From Balneola sp. MJW-20 (GTDB lineage: Bacteria; Bacteroidota; Rhodothermia; Balneolales; Balneolaceae), in assembly GCF_040811775.1 (NCBI RefSeq), contig NZ_JBFNXW010000005.1, positions 1 through 64,000 on the forward strand: DNA of 64,000 bases. The letters run 5' to 3'. How positions within the stretch are numbered: position 1 is the stretch's first letter; each line of letters opens with the position of its first letter. The notes beneath the pieces are model-generated. The model ran no database searches. It was not told the DNA's origin and saw nothing but the letters and a program-made list of their open reading frames with translations. Positions 37,525 to 46,039 of this stretch are shown one piece after another. The position numbers and the translations under genes are program-made.

Positions 37525-39213
37525 ATGACAATGAAAAAACTGATACTAACTACGATTTTATTACTGACCACGATACTATTCGTGGACTCTTTACAAGCAC
37601 AGGTGCCCGGCGGATTTAACTTTCAGGCTGTTGCACGGGATACGAACGGTGACCTTCTCACCGAAAGCCAGCTTGGAGTGCAGGTACGTGTACTTCAGGG
37701 TTCTGAAAGCGGCACAGTTGTATATACTGAAACACATACCCCAACCACCAACCAGGTTGGGTTACTTCAGATCGTTATCGGAGAAGGGACTTCCGAAGAC
37801 GACTTTTCAACTATCGACTGGTCAGCAGACAACTATTTTGTGAGCCTGGGAATCGATCCAACCGGCGGAACATCTTATATAGACCTGGGTGCTACTCGAT
37901 TACTGAGCGTACCTTATGCACTCCTGGCACAAGATGTGGTAAACAGCGGAACAGGTGGTAACGAACCTATTACTGAATATACTCTCAACTCGACGGCAGG
38001 AGATACTTCCTTTATCGTTACAGCAACCGGAGCAACAAGCTTCCCGGCAATAAAGGGTTCTGCAGAAACCGATGGCTCAAACTATGGTATTTACGGACAG
38101 GCCGTCTCGGATGAGACTAACTCTAATACTATGTATGGAGTAACCGGAGTAGCGAGTGGAACCGGGACCGGGGACCAGCTGGGTGTGTTCGGAAGTGCTG
38201 TTAATGCCGATGGTACCGGGGGCAGAAGATATGGTCTTTACGGCCAGGCCAGTTCTCAGGGCAGGGAAAATATTGGCGGATTTGGAATCGGCCTGGGCGC
38301 CGGAGATGGTGATATTGTAGCTATCGGGGATGAATTTGCAAGTGGTTCGTTCAATATTGGTGGTTTCAATATCGGCCTGGTCGGATTTGCCCGTGGAAAT
38401 CTAAACGGAAATATCGGTATTCGCGGATATACCTATGGAGTGGAAGGCGCAAGAGAAAACCGTGCGGTATCTGCTGAGGCAGTAACAGCAGCAACTGGAC
38501 GTAATATCGGAGTTCAGGCGCTGGTTCATAGTTCTCAAAGCATCAATATTGGGTACGCAGCAGAGATGTTCGATGCAGGAACCGGAGTGAGTTCAGAGCA
38601 GAATCAGGGAGTCAATATTGATATCTCAAATTCAGCTTCTGTAGCCAATCGTGGTTTGTCTGTAAATCTTAGCGGGGCATCACCAAACAATTCCGGTGCT
38701 GAGATAAATGTGAGCGGCGGAAGTCAAAGCAACATTGGTTTGATTGTTAATGCCGCTACGGCTGCTGAGTTAAATGGTAATGTATTTGTAAACGGGGATC
38801 TGAATTACTCCGGAGCCCTCAACAACACCTCAGACCGGCGCCTTAAAAAGAATATTCAGCCCATTAATAACGGACTGGAAACTATCATGAAGCTGAACCC
38901 GACTTCTTATAATTTCCGTGGAAACGGAGAATATAATGGCCTGAAGCTTGCAACCGGACTTCATTACGGACTGATCGCTCAGGAAGTGGAAGAGGTACTT
39001 CCTTCTCTGGTCAGAGATAATGTTCATACCTATACTGAAAGTATGGATATGGGTTCGGGGCCGGATGCTGAAGACAAAACAGCTATCGAGAAGACCATGG
39101 AGTACAAGACCATGAATTACGTGGAACTGGTTCCTTTTCTGATCAAAGCTGTTCAGGAGCAACAAGCTGAGATCGAAAGACTCAGAAAAAAACTGGAAGG
39201 GCTCGAGAAATAA
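37525..39213 (+). CDS. Tail-fibre-like secreted protein with C-terminal S74 chaperone domain
   Basis: 562 residues with a signal peptide (cut near LQAQ). A repetitive Gly/Asn-rich middle (about 145-420; repeated NIGGF / NIGL / YGVTG-type strands) suggests a trimeric beta-helix or knitted fibre. The C-terminus contains TSDRRLKKNIQPINNGLETI and HYGLIAQEVEEVLPSLV, the Peptidase_S74 intramolecular chaperone that helps trimerise phage tail spikes and then cuts itself off. It ends in a coiled coil (VQEQQAEIERLRKKLEGLE). The start may be ATG 37525 or ATG 37531. It is probably a surface appendage, not phage: no phage genes are nearby. Confidence 0.88.
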   Translation: MTMKKLILTTILLLTTILFVDSLQAQVPGGFNFQAVARDTNGDLLTESQLGVQVRVLQGSESGTVVYTETHTPTTNQVGLLQIVIGEGTSEDDFSTIDWSADNYFVSLGIDPTGGTSYIDLGATRLLSVPYALLAQDVVNSGTGGNEPITEYTLNSTAGDTSFIVTATGATSFPAIKGSAETDGSNYGIYGQAVSDETNSNTMYGVTGVASGTGTGDQLGVFGSAVNADGTGGRRYGLYGQASSQGRENIGGFGIGLGAGDGDIVAIGDEFASGSFNIGGFNIGLVGFARGNLNGNIGIRGYTYGVEGARENRAVSAEAVTAATGRNIGVQALVHSSQSINIGYAAEMFDAGTGVSSEQNQGVNIDISNSASVANRGLSVNLSGASPNNSGAEINVSGGSQSNIGLIVNAATAAELNGNVFVNGDLNYSGALNNTSDRRLKKNIQPINNGLETIMKLNPTSYNFRGNGEYNGLKLATGLHYGLIAQEVEEVLPSLVRDNVHTYTESMDMGSGPDAEDKTAIEKTMEYKTMNYVELVPFLIKAVQEQQAEIERLRKKLEGLEK

Positions 39214-39235
39214 GAGCTTCCTGCTAATTTAGAAG

Positions 39236-39264
39236 GCTGCCCGGTTATCCGGGCAGCTTTTTTT
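39236..39264 (+). terminator. Intrinsic terminator after the S74 gene
   Basis: GCTGCCCGG pairs with CCGGGCAGC around the loop TTAT, followed by seven T residues. Confidence 0.92.
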
Positions 39265-39285
39265 ATTTCAAGCTGTACCAGGCAG

Positions 39286-39357
39286 AGCCGGTGACTGGAT
39301 TTGAACCTGCGACCTACGCTTTACGAGAGCGTTGCTCTACCACTGAGCTACACCGGC
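39286..39357 (-). tRNA. trnT: tRNA-Thr (anticodon CGT)
   Basis: On the minus strand the acceptor is GCCGGTG/CACCGGC and the D-arm is GCTC...GAGC. The anticodon arm ACGCT/AGCGT has the loop CTCGTAA, giving anticodon CGT (reads ACG). The T-arm is GCAGG/CCAGT with loop TTCAAAT. The T-stem contains an A-A mismatch and a G-U pair, so it is weaker than usual. The 3' CCA is not encoded. Confidence 0.9.
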
Positions 39358-39462
39358 TTATGAATTAAAGAATGAGACTTAATATTCCGTATCTTCCGGG
39401 TAATGTATTATTAGTGATCACTCTGATGCAAGTAGCACAGCGTTAATACCCAAAAATATTCT

Positions 39463-40056
39463 ATGAGCAATACCCTTATCCTCATTGCCGCCAATGTAGT
39501 TGTATCTCTGGCAGCTTTGTACCTTTCGCCAAAGATCTTTGAACTGGGAATGTTGAAGCCTTACAGAGTGTGGAGGCAGAATACCTGGTATGAACTGATC
39601 AGTTCCGGATTTGTCCATGCAGGAATGGGGCATCTTTTTCTGAATATGTTCACGCTGTTCTTCTTCGGACCTGTGCTCGAGAACAGCCTGGGTACTTTTC
39701 ACTTTATCATGCTTTATTTCAGCGGACTGATCGTTTCCAGCCTTCCTTCTATGATATTCCATAAGGATGACCCGAATTATGCAACCGTTGGAGCTTCAGG
39801 TGCCGTGGAAAGTGTACTCTTCGGTTTTATTCTATTGTTTCCTATGCAGGAGATCTACCTGATGCTTATACCGATCGGTATCCCGGCCTTTGTCTTCGGG
39901 TTGTTCTTTTTAGGCTATAGCTTGTATGCCAGCCGGGGGGAAGGTAAGATCAATCATGAGGCTCATATAGCTGGTGCCGTTTGGGGACTGTTATATCTGC
40001 TGATATTCGTCCCCAATACGATCGACCATATTCTTACCATTATGAACCTGATATAA
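39463..40056 (+). CDS. Rhomboid family intramembrane serine protease
   Basis: 197 residues with about six membrane helices. The oxyanion His/Asn are in HLFLNM (His57, Asn61), the nucleophile is Ser112 in GASGAVE, and the general base is His168 in NHEAHIAGAVWG. This is the minimal six-helix core without extra soluble domains. Rhomboids cut membrane proteins near helix-breaking residues; substrates cannot be predicted. It is convergent with serC, 9 bp apart. Confidence 0.92.
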   Translation: MSNTLILIAANVVVSLAALYLSPKIFELGMLKPYRVWRQNTWYELISSGFVHAGMGHLFLNMFTLFFFGPVLENSLGTFHFIMLYFSGLIVSSLPSMIFHKDDPNYATVGASGAVESVLFGFILLFPMQEIYLMLIPIGIPAFVFGLFFLGYSLYASRGEGKINHEAHIAGAVWGLLYLLIFVPNTIDHILTIMNLI

Positions 40057-40065
40057 TGTTCAGAT

Positions 40066-41145
40066 TCAGCCGTTCTGATTACGGAATTGTTCCATAAAGT
40101 CCGTCAGTGCATTCACGCTTGCCATAGGGCAGTTATTATATATACTTGCCCGGATCCCGCCTACACTGCGATGTCCCTTAAGGGCTACCAGGTCATGCTC
40201 TTTTGCTTCCTCCAGGAATTTCTTTTCCAGATCTTCGGAAGGCAGACGGAAGGTAACATTCATCAGCGAGCGGGAACTTTCCTGTACAGTACTTTTATAG
40301 AAATCATCTTTATCTATAGTTCCATACAGCTTTGAGGCTTTATCATCATTGAATTGCTCAAAGTATTTCAATCCTCCTTTTTCTTCGATCCACCCCAGTA
40401 CCAGGTTCATCAGATAGATGGGGTAGGTAGGGGGCGTGTTCAGGATCTTGCCGACATGAGATTTATAGTTAAGTATAGAAGGCAGCTCATCTCCTTTATT
40501 GGTCTGAAGAAAATCTTTTCGGACGATCACGACCGTTACTCCGGAAGGCCCAAGGTTTTTTTGGGCTCCTGCATAGATCAGGCCGTATTTCTGTACATCG
40601 ATCGGGCGGGACAGAAAATCAGAAGAAGCATCACATACCAGCGGGATGCCGTTAGTTTCAGGCTCTTTCTTAAACTGAGTACCGAAAATAGTGTTATTTG
40701 AGGTAAAATGGACATAGCGGGAGGATGGATCGAACTTCATCTGATCCTGTGATGGCACATGGTCAAAATGGCTATCCTCGCTGCTATAAGAAACATGAAC
40801 GTTGCCAAATCTTTTGGCTTCTTTGATCGCTTTCTGTGACCAGGCCCCGGTATTGACATAATCTGCTGTTTCATCTTCCCTTAAAAAATTAAAGGGGACC
40901 TGCATGAACTGAGTCGTTGCTCCTCCCTGGAGGAAAAAGATCTCAAAATCATCTCCGAGCCCAAGTAATCTGGTAAGTCTCTCGCGTGCCTGCTGATCGA
41001 TCTCGGTGTAATGCGGTCCGCGGTGACTCATCTCCATTATAGAAACGCCCGAACCTTTATAATTTAATATTTCGTTTTGCGCAGTCTCCAGTACGCTGGT
41101 TGGCAAAGTTGCCGGTCCGGCGCTGAAGTTATGTGCTCTTTTCAT
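40066..41145 (-). CDS. serC: Phosphoserine aminotransferase
   Basis: 359 residues, class V aminotransferase, SerC subfamily. The N-terminus HNFSAGPATLPTSVLE is diagnostic. Other features are EMSHRGPHYTEID, the cofactor Asp172 (LVCDASSDFLSRP) and Lys196 (AGAQKNLGPSGV). It converts 3-phosphohydroxypyruvate and glutamate to phosphoserine in serine synthesis. It follows a DUF1015 gene on the same strand by 30 bp, a pairing seen near serA/serC in this phylum. Confidence 0.96.
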   Translation of the reverse strand: MKRAHNFSAGPATLPTSVLETAQNEILNYKGSGVSIMEMSHRGPHYTEIDQQARERLTRLLGLGDDFEIFFLQGGATTQFMQVPFNFLREDETADYVNTGAWSQKAIKEAKRFGNVHVSYSSEDSHFDHVPSQDQMKFDPSSRYVHFTSNNTIFGTQFKKEPETNGIPLVCDASSDFLSRPIDVQKYGLIYAGAQKNLGPSGVTVVIVRKDFLQTNKGDELPSILNYKSHVGKILNTPPTYPIYLMNLVLGWIEEKGGLKYFEQFNDDKASKLYGTIDKDDFYKSTVQESSRSLMNVTFRLPSEDLEKKFLEEAKEHDLVALKGHRSVGGIRASIYNNCPMASVNALTDFMEQFRNQNG

Positions 41146-41175
41146 GATAGTGTGTGAGTGTAGTGATAAATATTA

Positions 41176-42390
41176 CTAAAAAGTGTGTACAAGTAGACCA
41201 GACCGGAGTTTAGGCTCAAACCAGGTAGACTTCGGAGGCATGAGCAGTCCGGCATCGGATACATCCATCAGTTCTTCGATACTGGTCGGATACATACTGA
41301 TCCCCAGGGCAGCCTCTCCGTTGTCAATAAAAAATTCAAGCTGATCGGTGCCTCTGATTCCTCCAACAAAATCAATATTCGGATCCGTACGCTGGTCACT
41401 GATTCCAAGTAGAGGCTCCAGGATATATTCCTGTAATCTGGAGACATCCAGGGCTGAAGATGCATCATCCTCAGTAGTTTCAGGAAGGTTTACGTTGTAC
41501 CACTTTTCTCCGTCATAAATGCAGATCTGCCCTTTTTTATTCGGAACAGGATCATTGGTAACGGCAACCTGAAGCTGCTCTTTTAATTCTTCCATGAATC
41601 CCTCAGGAAGGTTGTATATGATCCGGTTATAGGCTAGGATCTCCATCTGCTTCATCGGAAAGATGACGGCAGGAAAGAAATTGTATTCTTCATCCCCGGT
41701 ATGCTGAGGGTTATGTGAAGCCATTTCTTTTGCTGCTCTCGAAGCACTGGCACAACGGTGATGACCATCTGCAACATAGAGATAACTGGTATCTTTAAAC
41801 AGCGTGATCAGCTTTGATGGGTCGGAAAACTTCCAGATCGTGTGCTGAACTCCGTCTTCCGCCTTAAAATCGTAAAGAGGCTCGTCCCGGACCATAGTAA
41901 GCTTCATTTCCTCATATACTTTTTGACCGGGGTCTTTAAATGTGAACATTACGGGTTCTGCATGAGCTTCCTGTGTGAGGATATGTTTAGTGCGGTCGTC
42001 TTCTTTATCCGGCCGTGTTTTTTCATGTTTCAGGATCACTTCATTGTCATAATCTGCCACACTGACGCAGCCAAAAATTCCCGCCTGGGCCCTGCCGTCC
42101 ATGATCAGCCGATACAGATATAGGCTGTCATCTTCCTCCTGCATATAATCATCTGAATTCAGTAATGCATCCAGATTTTCTTTTCCTTTTGCATAAACTT
42201 TAGGGTCATAAACGGAAATATCACCGCTGAGGTCGATCTCAGGGCGGATCACATGCAAAAATTGTTGTCCCCCCGTCCTGGCTAATTCTTTTGCTTCCTG
42301 AGTGCTGATAACATCATAGGGAACACTTGCAATTTTTTGTTCCTGTCCCGCTGCAGGTCTCCATGCTCTAAAGGGCTTTATGACAGCCAT
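41176..42390 (-). CDS. DUF1015 family protein (serine pathway-associated)
   Basis: 404 residues. The DUF1015 signature is visible from the N-terminus (IKPFRAWRPA...IASVPYDVIS) through FLHVIRPEIDL, LYLYRLIMDGRAQAGIFGCV and the core YVADGHHRCASASRA. The family has no firmly established biochemistry but is commonly encoded with serA/serC in Bacteroidota, as here just upstream of serC. A cytosolic role in serine metabolism is inferred from that context only. Confidence 0.92.
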   Translation of the reverse strand: MAVIKPFRAWRPAAGQEQKIASVPYDVISTQEAKELARTGGQQFLHVIRPEIDLSGDISVYDPKVYAKGKENLDALLNSDDYMQEEDDSLYLYRLIMDGRAQAGIFGCVSVADYDNEVILKHEKTRPDKEDDRTKHILTQEAHAEPVMFTFKDPGQKVYEEMKLTMVRDEPLYDFKAEDGVQHTIWKFSDPSKLITLFKDTSYLYVADGHHRCASASRAAKEMASHNPQHTGDEEYNFFPAVIFPMKQMEILAYNRIIYNLPEGFMEELKEQLQVAVTNDPVPNKKGQICIYDGEKWYNVNLPETTEDDASSALDVSRLQEYILEPLLGISDQRTDPNIDFVGGIRGTDQLEFFIDNGEAALGISMYPTSIEELMDVSDAGLLMPPKSTWFEPKLRSGLLVHTF

Positions 42391-42487
42391 GTATAAGTAT
42401 TTTTTGGTTGGAATGAAATTTGCCTAAAGGTACATAAATTTATCTTTAATCTTTTAAATTCAGCTCATTATCAATACTGAAAACTCA

Positions 42488-42817
42488 ATGAAGAACGGCA
42501 ATATGGATAGAGAAAACCTGAATCCGGAACAACAGAACCAGTTATTGTTTATGATGCTCATTCAGCAGCATCAGCAGATCGCTATGATGGGTATGGGAAA
42601 ACTTCAGAATCCCGCAACCGGAGAAATGGAGAAAGAACTCTCGTCAGCAAAGTTTGCGATCGACACGCTGAACATGATCGAATCTTATACCAAAGGGAAC
42701 CTTCCTAAGGAAGCAGAGAATTACCTGGAGTCCACCCTTACGAATCTGAGGCTGAATTATGCCGAAGAGGTGAAAAAGGATAAGGCTGCATCTAACGGTT
42801 CTGATGACAGCGAATAA
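42488..42817 (+). CDS. DUF1844 domain-containing protein
   Basis: 109 residues. An Asn/Gln-rich helical N-terminus (QQNQLLFMMLIQQHQQIAMM) is followed by the DUF1844 core: LSSAKFAIDTLNMIESYTKG, then LPKEAENYLESTLTNLRLNY. The function is unknown; it is probably a small cytosolic helical protein. The 3' end overlaps the Nudix gene by 14 bp in another frame, so the two are translationally coupled. Confidence 0.85.
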   Translation: MKNGNMDRENLNPEQQNQLLFMMLIQQHQQIAMMGMGKLQNPATGEMEKELSSAKFAIDTLNMIESYTKGNLPKEAENYLESTLTNLRLNYAEEVKKDKAASNGSDDSE

Positions 42818-43235
42818 GGCGAAACCCATTACTGCAGCCGGCGGGATTCTTTACCGGTATTCCGAAAGCGGAACGACGGAAGTATTGCTCATATTCCGTA
42901 ACGGCGTATGGGATCTTCCCAAAGGAAAACTCGATGAAGGGGAGAGTATAGCGCAATGCGCGGTCAGGGAAGTATCAGAAGAGATCAGTTGCCCGCTGCC
43001 GGCTATTGTATCGGTATTGACTGAAACCTATCATGAATACAATGAGAAAGGTATGCTATGGGGAAAGACCACATACTGGTATTCTATGATACTACCTGTT
43101 GCTGCTGACCTTAAGCCACAAACGAAAGAAGGGATCACCAGCCTGGAATGGGTGGAAACAGAGGAAGCGATCGCCAGGGTCGGGTATGAAAACCTGAAAA
43201 CAGTACTGAAAGCTTTTAAAAAATCAGTCCAATAA
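42804..43235 (+). CDS. Nudix hydrolase
   Basis: 143 residues. The Nudix box GKLDEGESIAQCAVREVSEE (roughly residues 38-57) has the full metal-binding Glu set. The N-terminal part (AAGGILYRYSESGTTEVLLI) and the GVWDLPKGK strand match ADP-ribose / diadenosine polyphosphate-type Nudix enzymes. The exact substrate is unknown. It overlaps the end of the DUF1844 gene. Confidence 0.92.
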   Translation: MTANKAKPITAAGGILYRYSESGTTEVLLIFRNGVWDLPKGKLDEGESIAQCAVREVSEEISCPLPAIVSVLTETYHEYNEKGMLWGKTTYWYSMILPVAADLKPQTKEGITSLEWVETEEAIARVGYENLKTVLKAFKKSVQ

Positions 43236-43264
43236 AAAAAGCCACACCCTTAGGGCGTGGCTTT
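43234..43264 (-). terminator. Bidirectional intrinsic terminator between Nudix and tonB genes
   Basis: AAAGCCAC plus CCC pairs with GGG plus GTGGCTTT around a TTA loop with one A-C mismatch. Read on the minus strand it ends in a run of seven T, so it best serves the tonB gene. On the plus strand it still follows the Nudix stop directly. Confidence 0.85.
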
Positions 43265-43283
43265 AATTCATTTGAGTCTGCTC

Positions 43284-43940
43284 TTAGTTAGACAGACGGA
43301 AGACTACTGGTAAACTGAACTGTACTCTAACCGGACGTCCTCTCTGCATACCGGGCTGGAATTCAGCCTGCTGTATTACACGAAGAGCTTCTTCGTCACA
43401 ACCGCCACCGATACCACGCACAACGCGGGGATTCTCGACTTTACCTTGCTCGTTCACGATGAACTGAACAATTACACGGCCTTCAATTCCGGCTCTTCGA
43501 GCCATTTCAGGATATTCGATCATTCTACCGATAGAAGCAAGTCCACCTTTGATCTGAGGCATTTGCTCTACTACTACGAAGAAGTCCTCTTCCTCGTCGT
43601 CAGATGGTGGTGGAGGGGGAGGAAGATCCAGCGGACCGTCCAGATCAAGTTCGGCATCAATGTTGATCAACTCATCTTCGATGATCTCATCGTTAGGCAC
43701 CTCAACCGGGACCGGTGGTCTCGGAGGTGGAGGTGGAGTCTCAATTTGTTTGGTTTGAATTACCTCTTCCATTTCAACCACTTCCTGCACATCCATTGGT
43801 GGCGGTTGAGGAGGTTCTGATTCAAGATTCAGTTTCACTGCAAGGATCATGAAGAGCAATGCAACGACCAGACCGGCTTCCAGAAGTACCGTATAGGACT
43901 TCCTGAGGTCTGCCTTTGGTGATTTTCTTTCGTTATGCAT
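43284..43940 (-). CDS. tonB: Energy transducer TonB
   Basis: 218 residues. A cytoplasmic N-terminus, one membrane helix (about residues 19-39), then a periplasmic linker alternating Pro-rich and acidic blocks (EVVEMEEVIQTKQIETPPPPP; LPPPPPPSDDEEEDFF). The C-terminal TonB domain has IEYPEMARRAGIEGRVIVQF and VVRGIGGGCDEEALRVIQQA, ending PVVFRLSN. It transmits proton-motive energy from ExbBD to outer-membrane receptors. ExbBD are not in the window. It has its own terminator, so is probably monocistronic. Confidence 0.93.
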   Translation of the reverse strand: MHNERKSPKADLRKSYTVLLEAGLVVALLFMILAVKLNLESEPPQPPPMDVQEVVEMEEVIQTKQIETPPPPPRPPVPVEVPNDEIIEDELINIDAELDLDGPLDLPPPPPPSDDEEEDFFVVVEQMPQIKGGLASIGRMIEYPEMARRAGIEGRVIVQFIVNEQGKVENPRVVRGIGGGCDEEALRVIQQAEFQPGMQRGRPVRVQFSLPVVFRLSN

Positions 43941-44128
43941 AATTCAGTTTCAGTTTTTCAATACGTCTCAATGAACATTAAAAGAACGCTATTTTTTTAT
44001 ACGCCCGCAAGTACAATTATGGACTTTAACATTAGCTAATAACCGTTGCCATCAACTGCGTTCCGGGGGGTTGACGGACCATTACCAATAAAACATTTCT
44101 TAAATACTATCTGAATAGCATTTTAATG

Positions 44129-44530
44129 TTAGTTCTCTGCCGATGGTAATTTCCGGAAGCGAACCAGCAGATATATTGCCAGAACAGCAAGGAAAGCTCC
44201 TGCAACATCCGCTGCAAGGTCCAGTTTCTCAGCTGATCGGTTTGTGGGCAGGTAATACTGAAGCACTTCTGTGATCACACCAAATATACAACCGGTTATG
44301 AATACAACCCACAAGCGGATCTTTCTTTTAATGACCTGGTGAAGCCCAAAAAAGAAGGTCCAGCCAAAGAACATGATAAAATGTCCGAATTTATCATACC
44401 CTATAAAACGGTAAGGACTTCTGAAATCGGCTGGCATAAGTGTAGCCACCAGAATTCCCAGAGTTAGCAGGATATTGAACAACAAAGTGATTCTCTGTAT
44501 CTGCTTAATACTAAGCTTGTCAAATATCAT
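44129..44530 (-). CDS. VanZ family membrane protein
   Basis: 133 residues with four predicted helices. VanZ-like motifs are LMPADFRSPYRFIGYDKFGHFIMFF and CIFGVITEVLQYYLPTNRSAE followed by DLAADVAGAFLA. VanZ relatives are linked to glycopeptide tolerance, but most chromosomal copies have no known role. It begins 2 bp after the nnrED stop, making it the last gene of the proS-nnrED-vanZ operon. Confidence 0.88.
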   Translation of the reverse strand: MIFDKLSIKQIQRITLLFNILLTLGILVATLMPADFRSPYRFIGYDKFGHFIMFFGWTFFFGLHQVIKRKIRLWVVFITGCIFGVITEVLQYYLPTNRSAEKLDLAADVAGAFLAVLAIYLLVRFRKLPSAEN

Positions 44531-44532
44531 TG

Positions 44533-46035
44533 CTAGATGAGATGAGTAGGTTCAAGTGGTGTGTCTGTATTTTCCAGGTGTTGAATAGCTTTTGATTTGC
44601 CGTCCAATAAAGCATTTAAAGCGCCCAAATACAATGATGAAAACTGCAGTGCGAATGCTGCACATTTTCCGGCAAGTATGTCACCGAAGCCGGCGCGACT
44701 GAATATCCGTGTGTCATAAGAGGTTATATAGCCCTTTCCCTGTGGTGTTCCCAGGATACTGGGCAAACCCTTCGACAGGATGTATAGATTGTTTTTTGAA
44801 GCATATCCGCAGCTTTGTATCAGTCGGTCAAAGGCCCCCTGCATGTCCTGGTCCAGTAATGACTTCAATTCACCGGGATGCGGGGTGATCAGCCAAGATG
44901 CATTTGAGGGCTTGTTTATTTCGCCGGCCTGGGATAGCGCCCAGATTCCATCAGCATCGATAGTGATTCTTCCTTCACATTGCTTTAAAAGTTCCTGAAC
45001 CAGAGAAACTGTTTCTTCCTGCCTGCCTAATCCCGGGCCCACAAGCAGGTCGCCCTTTTTCCCGGCAAGGATGCTTTTGATCTGATCCAGGTGATTCGGT
45101 TTGAAATAAGTGTCCTGATCAGTTCCAACCGTTTTTTTTATGACCTCCGGCAACAACTCCTCATAGGTCGGGAGCAATCCCTTTGGCGTGATAAGAACGA
45201 CCGCTCCAAGTCCCGTTGACCAGGCACTTCTGGCCGCGAAGGTAGCAGCACCGGTCAGTCCTTCCGATCCGGCAATGATATACAGTATTCCGTCATCGTA
45301 TTTATGATCCCTGCGTTTATTGACCGGGGTTTGGTCATAAACCCAGTCCTCATCAATGAGGTAAGCAGCAGCTTTTTTGAATTTATTTGGGAAAGGGAGT
45401 TCGCACAGGACTACGGTTCCGCTTCGGTCGAATCCCTCATCCAGATAACAGCCGGCTTTAAGCATCCCGAAAGAAAGTGTGTGATCCGCGCTTACTGCCT
45501 CACCAAGTATGGTACCTCGGTCCGGATGAATACCGGTTGGTATATCCATGCTGAATACTTCTGCATCCGTCTCATTGATCTTGCGGATGATCTCATCATA
45601 GGGTGAGCGCAGATCGGAGCTGACACCGGTACCAAGTAATCCGTCAACAATGAAATCGGCCCTGTGTTCAGGTAGATCCGGCCAGGTGCATATGCGTGCT
45701 TCAGGAATGAGTTCTCTGAGCAGGTTTAAATTCCTGGCAGTGTCCGGGCTCAGATCCTCCGTGCCCTGAGCAAAACAGAAATACAGGTCATAGCCCTGTT
45801 CGTGGAGTAGCCTTCCCGCAACCAGGGCATCCCCGGCATTATTTCCCTTGCCGCAGAATATGAGGCCTATGCTGTCCGGAGAAAAATGAGAACGAATATA
45901 ATCTGCCGCCCGGGTTCCGGCAATCTCCATGAGAGTAAACCCGTCTATCCCGAATTCCTCAATGGTGCGGCGGTCGGTCTCGCGCGACTGTTCTGCCGAA
46001 CTCAGGAAAAAGGGATATGGGATCTGTTCACTCAT
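44533..46035 (-). CDS. nnr: Bifunctional NAD(P)H-hydrate epimerase / ADP-dependent hydrate dehydratase
   Basis: 500 residues from the ATG at 46035 (MSEQIPYPFF...). An upstream ATG at 46113 would lie inside proS and add a foreign-looking leader. The N-terminal YjeF-N epimerase domain has LMEIAGTRAAD, IFCGKGNNAGDALVAGRLL and DGLLGTGVSS. The C-terminal YjeF-C/carbohydrate-kinase-like domain has YIIAGSEGLTGAATFAARSA, LLVGPGLGR, ITPHPGELKSLL and RAGFGDILAGKCAAF. It repairs damaged NAD(P)HX. It starts 4 bp after the proS stop. Confidence 0.93.
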   Translation of the reverse strand: MSEQIPYPFFLSSAEQSRETDRRTIEEFGIDGFTLMEIAGTRAADYIRSHFSPDSIGLIFCGKGNNAGDALVAGRLLHEQGYDLYFCFAQGTEDLSPDTARNLNLLRELIPEARICTWPDLPEHRADFIVDGLLGTGVSSDLRSPYDEIIRKINETDAEVFSMDIPTGIHPDRGTILGEAVSADHTLSFGMLKAGCYLDEGFDRSGTVVLCELPFPNKFKKAAAYLIDEDWVYDQTPVNKRRDHKYDDGILYIIAGSEGLTGAATFAARSAWSTGLGAVVLITPKGLLPTYEELLPEVIKKTVGTDQDTYFKPNHLDQIKSILAGKKGDLLVGPGLGRQEETVSLVQELLKQCEGRITIDADGIWALSQAGEINKPSNASWLITPHPGELKSLLDQDMQGAFDRLIQSCGYASKNNLYILSKGLPSILGTPQGKGYITSYDTRIFSRAGFGDILAGKCAAFALQFSSLYLGALNALLDGKSKAIQHLENTDTPLEPTHLI

Positions 46036-46039
46036 TAAT

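Noticed and set aside
37525..39213. Prophage remnant because of the tail-fibre chaperone
   Set aside because: No capsid, terminase, integrase or lysis gene nearby; the signal peptide and the adjacent sorting-domain gene fit a cell-surface protein.
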